DNA from: Methanobacterium sp. PtaU1.Bin242
GTDB lineage: Archaea > Methanobacteriota > Methanobacteria > Methanobacteriales > Methanobacteriaceae
Direction of reading: 5' to 3'
NCBI GenBank assembly: GCA_002067565.1
Contig: MVQZ01000277.1
Coordinates: 1 to 7,191, forward strand
DNA length: 7,191 nt
In this document: positions 4,878-7,191 of the stretch, piece by piece
Layout: each line of letters begins with the position of its first letter
Position numbering within the stretch: the first letter of the stretch is position 1
The notes under the pieces: model-generated
What the model saw: only the letters and a program-made list of their open reading frames with translations
What the model was told of the DNA's origin: nothing
Database searches by the model: none
Translations under genes and position numbers: made by a program

Positions 4878-5975
4878 ATTAAGCGAAAATCGATTATGAC
4901 AGTGTTGTTAGTTTTTATTATGGCACTGTCCCTTAGCACAAGCACAGCTTTTGCAAAAGAAAACAATAACAATACAAGCTCTAGCCAACTAAATGCTGGT
5001 GAAAAAACAGCATTTGAAAGTCAGAGCACCAATCAGTTGAAAACTATTCAACAAACCACTCAAACCACGCAGATAGCAGGACTCATCCAATCTACACTAA
5101 CAAATAAAACCACACAGACAAGTACAAATATAGCAGCAGGTTCACCACAAGTAAGTTTCACCAGTAAACAAATCAATGATGCTTCAAAAAAGGTTAAAAC
5201 CTTCGTAGAAACCAACAGCCGATTACCAAACTATGTGACCATCGGTACCTATCAGATCACCACTCCCCAGTTCCTGCAACTGATAGCCCAGAACATTCTA
5301 AATATCAACAGCGGATCGGCCACTGCTATACCCCTAATAACAGTAAACAGCCCATCCAGCGCAACAGAAACCTTGACAAACGGTAACATCTACAAATCAG
5401 AATATATAACCCTGGCAAAAAACGTTATCACCCACATAAACACCAACAACCAAGCGCCAAGCTATGTGAGCAGCTCACTGGGAAATATCAAATTCGACAA
5501 CCTGGTATATACCTTCAGTAAAATACTGAACTATCAGGCCACCAACAACAGACTACCCAACTACGTATCAGTATCAGCAGCCAGCACCAGCGAAGGTACT
5601 GGTAGCAGCACCTCAGTTAAAACAACTTTAGATGCTATTGGAAAAGCCGAGGCAAAATACGGAGATGTACAAGGTATTTCTGATGTAGCTACCTTTGTCC
5701 GGTTAGGATATGGTGATTGCTGGGCAGATTCCATGTGGTTATACAGCAAATTAACCTCCACCGGAATATTAGCCCGGATTATGGGCTATGTTAATGGTGG
5801 ATATGGAGTTGGATATCGACACGCCTGGGTCCAGATCAACACAGGTAATGGATGGGTAAACTGGGATTATTCAGGATACAACTCCCAACACTACGGTGAC
5901 GTGGGAACCGGAACACCCAAAGTCCTAATAGGTCCGGGCGTATCAAATCCAAGCATTCTCAGTACAGGATATTAA
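4878..5975 (+). CDS. Secreted pseudomurein-binding repeat protein with transglutaminase-like (candidate pseudomurein peptidase) domain
   Basis: Counted from ATT 4878 (365 aa): a basic start (KRKS), a hydrophobic core and STAFA-KENN form a Sec signal peptide of about 26 residues. A Ser/Thr/Asn/Gln-rich linker follows. Two pseudomurein-binding repeats lie at roughly residues 99-144 and 174-232, both with the LPNYV-type motif. The C-terminal domain (about 260-350) has the transglutaminase-fold triad in order: C281 (GDCWADSMWLY), H315 (RHAWVQI) and D330 (VNWDYSG). Known relatives with this arrangement are the phage enzymes PeiW and PeiP, Cys-His-Asp endoisopeptidases that cut pseudomurein peptide links. 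No phage genes adjoin here, so a host wall-remodelling autolysin is a fair inference, unproven. Alternative starts are GTG 4824 (close to the predicted transcript start) and ATG 4896 (loses the basic n-region). The gene stands alone with its own promoter and terminator. Confidence 0.85.
   Translation: MKRKSIMTVLLVFIMALSLSTSTAFAKENNNNTSSSQLNAGEKTAFESQSTNQLKTIQQTTQTTQIAGLIQSTLTNKTTQTSTNIAAGSPQVSFTSKQINDASKKVKTFVETNSRLPNYVTIGTYQITTPQFLQLIAQNILNINSGSATAIPLITVNSPSSATETLTNGNIYKSEYITLAKNVITHINTNNQAPSYVSSSLGNIKFDNLVYTFSKILNYQATNNRLPNYVSVSAASTSEGTGSSTSVKTTLDAIGKAEAKYGDVQGISDVATFVRLGYGDCWADSMWLYSKLTSTGILARIMGYVNGGYGVGYRHAWVQINTGNGWVNWDYSGYNSQHYGDVGTGTPKVLIGPGVSNPSILSTGY
5172..5309 (+). repeat. Pseudomurein-binding repeat 1 (coding)
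   Basis: This encodes a segment containing ASKKVKTFVETNSRLPNYV, then ITTPQFLQLIAQNILNIN. The order is a helix with aromatic/basic positions, N-x-LPNYV, then a second helix with FLxLxAxxI. It matches the roughly 35-45-residue wall-binding repeat of Methanobacteriales proteins (PMBR family). Confidence 0.75.
5397..5573 (+). repeat. Pseudomurein-binding repeat 2 plus trailing half-repeat (coding)
   Basis: The encoded segment runs YITLAKNVITHINTNNQ, APSYV and IKFDNLVYTFSKIL. A half-unit, YQATNNRLPNYVSV, then repeats the NxRLPNYV signature without its second helix. APSYV replaces LPNYV in the full unit, so this copy is more diverged than repeat 1. Confidence 0.65.
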
Positions 5976-5976
5976 G

Positions 5977-6006
5977 GGAAAGATTTTATCTTTCCTTTCT
6001 TTTTTT
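5977..6006 (+). terminator. Hairpin plus T-tract terminator
   Basis: GGAAAGAT (5977-5984) and ATCTTTCC (5988-5995) pair over 8 bp with a TTT loop, followed directly by TTTCTTTTTTT. It starts 1 nt after the stop codon. The layout resembles a bacterial intrinsic terminator. A further T6 run at 6043-6048 may back it up. Confidence 0.7.
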
Positions 6007-6135
6007 AAGTTCAAAAGAGATAAATATTAATCATTCTTCGGCTTTTTTACTAACAATTTAAATTGATAAAATACAGATAAAATTCATTGCCTTTACTAAA
6101 GATATTTTGTGGTAATAATAAAATACAAATAATGC

Positions 6136-6141
6136 AGAGGT
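6136..6141 (+). promoter_or_regulatory. Ribosome binding site of the nicotinamidase-like gene
   Basis: AGAGGT lies 4 nt before ATG 6146, confirming the start. No clear TATA box is assignable in the AT-rich DNA upstream; the palindrome CAATTTAAATTG (6054-6065) is a weak candidate. Confidence 0.5.
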
Positions 6142-6145
6142 AAAA

Positions 6146-6682
6146 ATGAAGGATAAAAAGGCGCTTTTAATAATAGACATGTTAAATGACTTTGTACTGG
6201 AAGGCGCATCCCTAGAAGTCCCAGCTACCCGGACTATTATTCCAAATCTTAAAAAAGAAATCCAAAATGCCAGGAAAGAAGGATCTCCCATTATCTTTAT
6301 CTGCGACACCCACCAGCATGATGATCGGGAATTTGTGAAAATTGGCTGGCCAGTACACGCCGTTAAAGGGACCACAGGATCAAATGTGATCGAAGACTTA
6401 AAACCAAAAGACGAGGATATTTTCATTGAAAAACCCACTTTCTCTGCATTCTATGATACAAATTTGGATGAAATCCTTAAAGATCTTAAAATAAATACAT
6501 TAAGGATTACAGGAACAGTAACCCACATCTGCATACTTCTTGCAGCGGCAGAGGGAGGTGTAAGGGGGTATGATGTGGAAGTACCCTCCGATTGTGTGGC
6601 TGGACTTGATGAAGATGACGAAGAATTTGCTTTTAACTTGATGCAGAACGTTTTTGGTGTGAAAATTCTTAATTATAAATAG
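6146..6682 (+). CDS. Isochorismatase-superfamily cysteine hydrolase, probable nicotinamidase (178 aa)
   Basis: The catalytic triad of the superfamily is visible: D11 (LLIIDMLNDF), K96 (IEKPTFSAFYDTNLD) and C129 (GTVTHICILLAAAEG). Between the first two lie residues that bind metal in nicotinamidases: D54 and H56 (CDTHQHDD) and H71 (WPVHAVKGTTGS). The metal site and the WPxH-x(3)-GT segment favour nicotinamidase (nicotinamide to nicotinate plus ammonia, NAD salvage) over isochorismatase, which lacks them. Length fits the family (about 180-210). Histidine precedes isoleucine and the nucleophile here (THIC) where many members have T-D-x-C, a modest variation. The enzyme is cytosolic. It has its own ribosome site and is convergent with the surface-protein gene to its right. 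Substrate is inferred; other amidases of this superfamily remain possible. Confidence 0.8.
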   Translation: MKDKKALLIIDMLNDFVLEGASLEVPATRTIIPNLKKEIQNARKEGSPIIFICDTHQHDDREFVKIGWPVHAVKGTTGSNVIEDLKPKDEDIFIEKPTFSAFYDTNLDEILKDLKINTLRITGTVTHICILLAAAEGGVRGYDVEVPSDCVAGLDEDDEEFAFNLMQNVFGVKILNYK

Positions 6683-6843
6683 AAGAACATTTTCCCGTAT
6701 TTTGATGTTTATGATTGTAGTTTATTAAATAAGCAGCCCTCAGGGATATTTCAACAGCTACATTTCTAAATACATATATGTCTAAAATAGTAGTAGATAT
6801 GGTAAAGGTGTTTAGGAAAACTTTTATAAAAAAAATGTATTTG

Positions 6844-6875
6844 GGGATTAAGATTTAATCCCTTTTCTTATTTTT
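6844..6875. terminator. Bidirectional hairpin terminator between convergent genes
   Basis: GGGATTAA (6844-6851) and TTAATCCC (6855-6862) form an 8-bp stem with a GAT loop. On the plus strand it is followed at once by TTTTCTTATTTTT. On the minus strand a T8 run (6835-6828) follows after about 8 nt. It lies directly after the minus-strand stop at 6876-6874 and about 160 nt after the hydrolase stop, so it can end both transcripts. Confidence 0.6.
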
Positions 6876-7191
6876 ACCAGTGCCAGTTAATGATATCGTG
6901 GTTGCCTATCACCAGATTGAAGAAGTTGGTATCTACCAGGTTGTCTATGGTTTTGGTATAGTTGGTGCATCCGAGGGCGATTAAACAACCATTAACACCG
7001 GTTAAATTGGTCTGATTGATGGTGGTGTTATCGGAGAATAATGTGCTGTTGCAAATTAAACTGTTAGAAATGTTATTTTGAGTTATAGAATTGTTCTCAG
7101 ACCCATAAACCAAGTTATTTAAACAACTATTAGTTATAGGCTCATTGACTACTTGTGGTCCGGGAGTATATGATTGTAAGATGGAGATACC
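6874..7191 (-). CDS. Surface/adhesin-like protein, C-terminal 105 codons (runs off right edge)
   Basis: The minus-strand frame is open from the window edge (GISILQSYTPGPQVV...) to TAA at 6876-6874. The peptide is rich in Asn, Thr, Ser and Ile. Its periodic NNSITQNNISNS pattern and later N-rich turns are typical of right-handed parallel beta-helix rungs in large adhesin-like proteins of Methanobacteriales. Seven N-x-S/T sequons are visible (for example NIS, NST, NTT, NQT, NLT, NYT), consistent with an N-glycosylated exported protein. It ends IGNHDIINWHW without a membrane anchor or sorting signal. The internal TTG at 7113 is not a start; upstream codons in the same frame continue the same composition. 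The family is inferred from composition and rhythm only. Confidence 0.6.
   Translation of the reverse strand, partial: GISILQSYTPGPQVVNEPITNSCLNNLVYGSENNSITQNNISNSLICNSTLFSDNTTINQTNLTGVNGCLIALGCTNYTKTIDNLVDTNFFNLVIGNHDIINWHW

Noticed and set aside
4751..4972. A 73-codon minus-strand frame over the promoter of the wall protein
   Set aside because: It overlaps a strong promoter and the signal-peptide region on the other strand; low-complexity composition and no ribosome site.
1474..6682. Functional link between CobT (releases nicotinate) and the nicotinamidase (makes nicotinate)
   Set aside because: They are on opposite strands with unrelated genes between them and no shared control signal; proximity alone is not evidence.
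6817..6831. AAAACTTTTATAAAA as a plus-strand promoter
   Set aside because: It resembles a TATA box, but the only thing downstream on that strand is the terminator hairpin and the antisense of the surface-protein gene. It is better explained as the T-tract of the minus-strand terminator.
1..7191. CRISPR array, tRNA or rRNA genes
   Set aside because: No regularly spaced direct repeats and no cloverleaf or rRNA-like segment were seen on either strand.

Overview
The window looks like chromosomal DNA of a pseudomurein-walled methanogen of the order Methanobacteriales (Methanobacterium-like). This rests on four things. There is a wall protein with pseudomurein-binding repeats and a transglutaminase-like catalytic domain. 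Kae1 and Bud32 are fused in one protein. The CobT homologue is of the archaeal type. Intergenic DNA is very AT-rich, with archaeal TATA boxes, GGTGA/GGAGG ribosome binding sites and oligo-T terminators. The genus is inferred; no rRNA is present.

Layout, left to right. Positions 1-456 are the end of an insertion sequence: the N-terminal 63 codons of a SWIM-zinc-finger transposase run off the left edge on the minus strand. A 48-residue AbrB-like DUF2080 (transposase-associated) protein is divergent from it. The 118-bp gap between them carries a 22-bp perfect palindrome and further repeats lying over both promoters. At 466-552 (minus) is a 28-codon stub resembling a P-loop NTPase start, probably a gene broken by the element. 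A SpoIIM/DUF95-family membrane protein (639-1349, minus) lies downstream of an archaeal CobT-type phosphoribosyltransferase (1474-2544, minus, TTG start), separated by an oligo-T terminator. Divergent from cobT is the kae1-bud32 fusion (2782-4419, plus), the catalytic and regulatory core of KEOPS for tRNA t6A synthesis. A 404-bp gene-poor stretch follows, with two very short reading frames behind good ribosome binding sites. It ends in a strong BRE/TATA promoter.

That promoter drives a secreted pseudomurein-binding, transglutaminase-fold protein (about 4878-5975). Its best-placed start codon appears to be ATT. A hairpin plus T-tract terminator ends it. A nicotinamidase-type cysteine hydrolase (6146-6682, plus) follows. 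The right edge holds the C-terminal 105 codons of an Asn/Thr-rich surface protein on the minus strand, convergent with the hydrolase and separated from it by a hairpin that can terminate both strands.

The genes do not form one pathway. They are mostly single-gene units: cofactor and tRNA housekeeping (cobamide lower-ligand activation, t6A, NAD salvage) beside two cell-surface proteins and a mobile element. I see no clearly new multi-gene system. The most noteworthy points are the probable ATT start of the wall enzyme, the enzyme itself as a candidate chromosomal pseudomurein peptidase, and the palindromic control region between transposase and AbrB-like protein.
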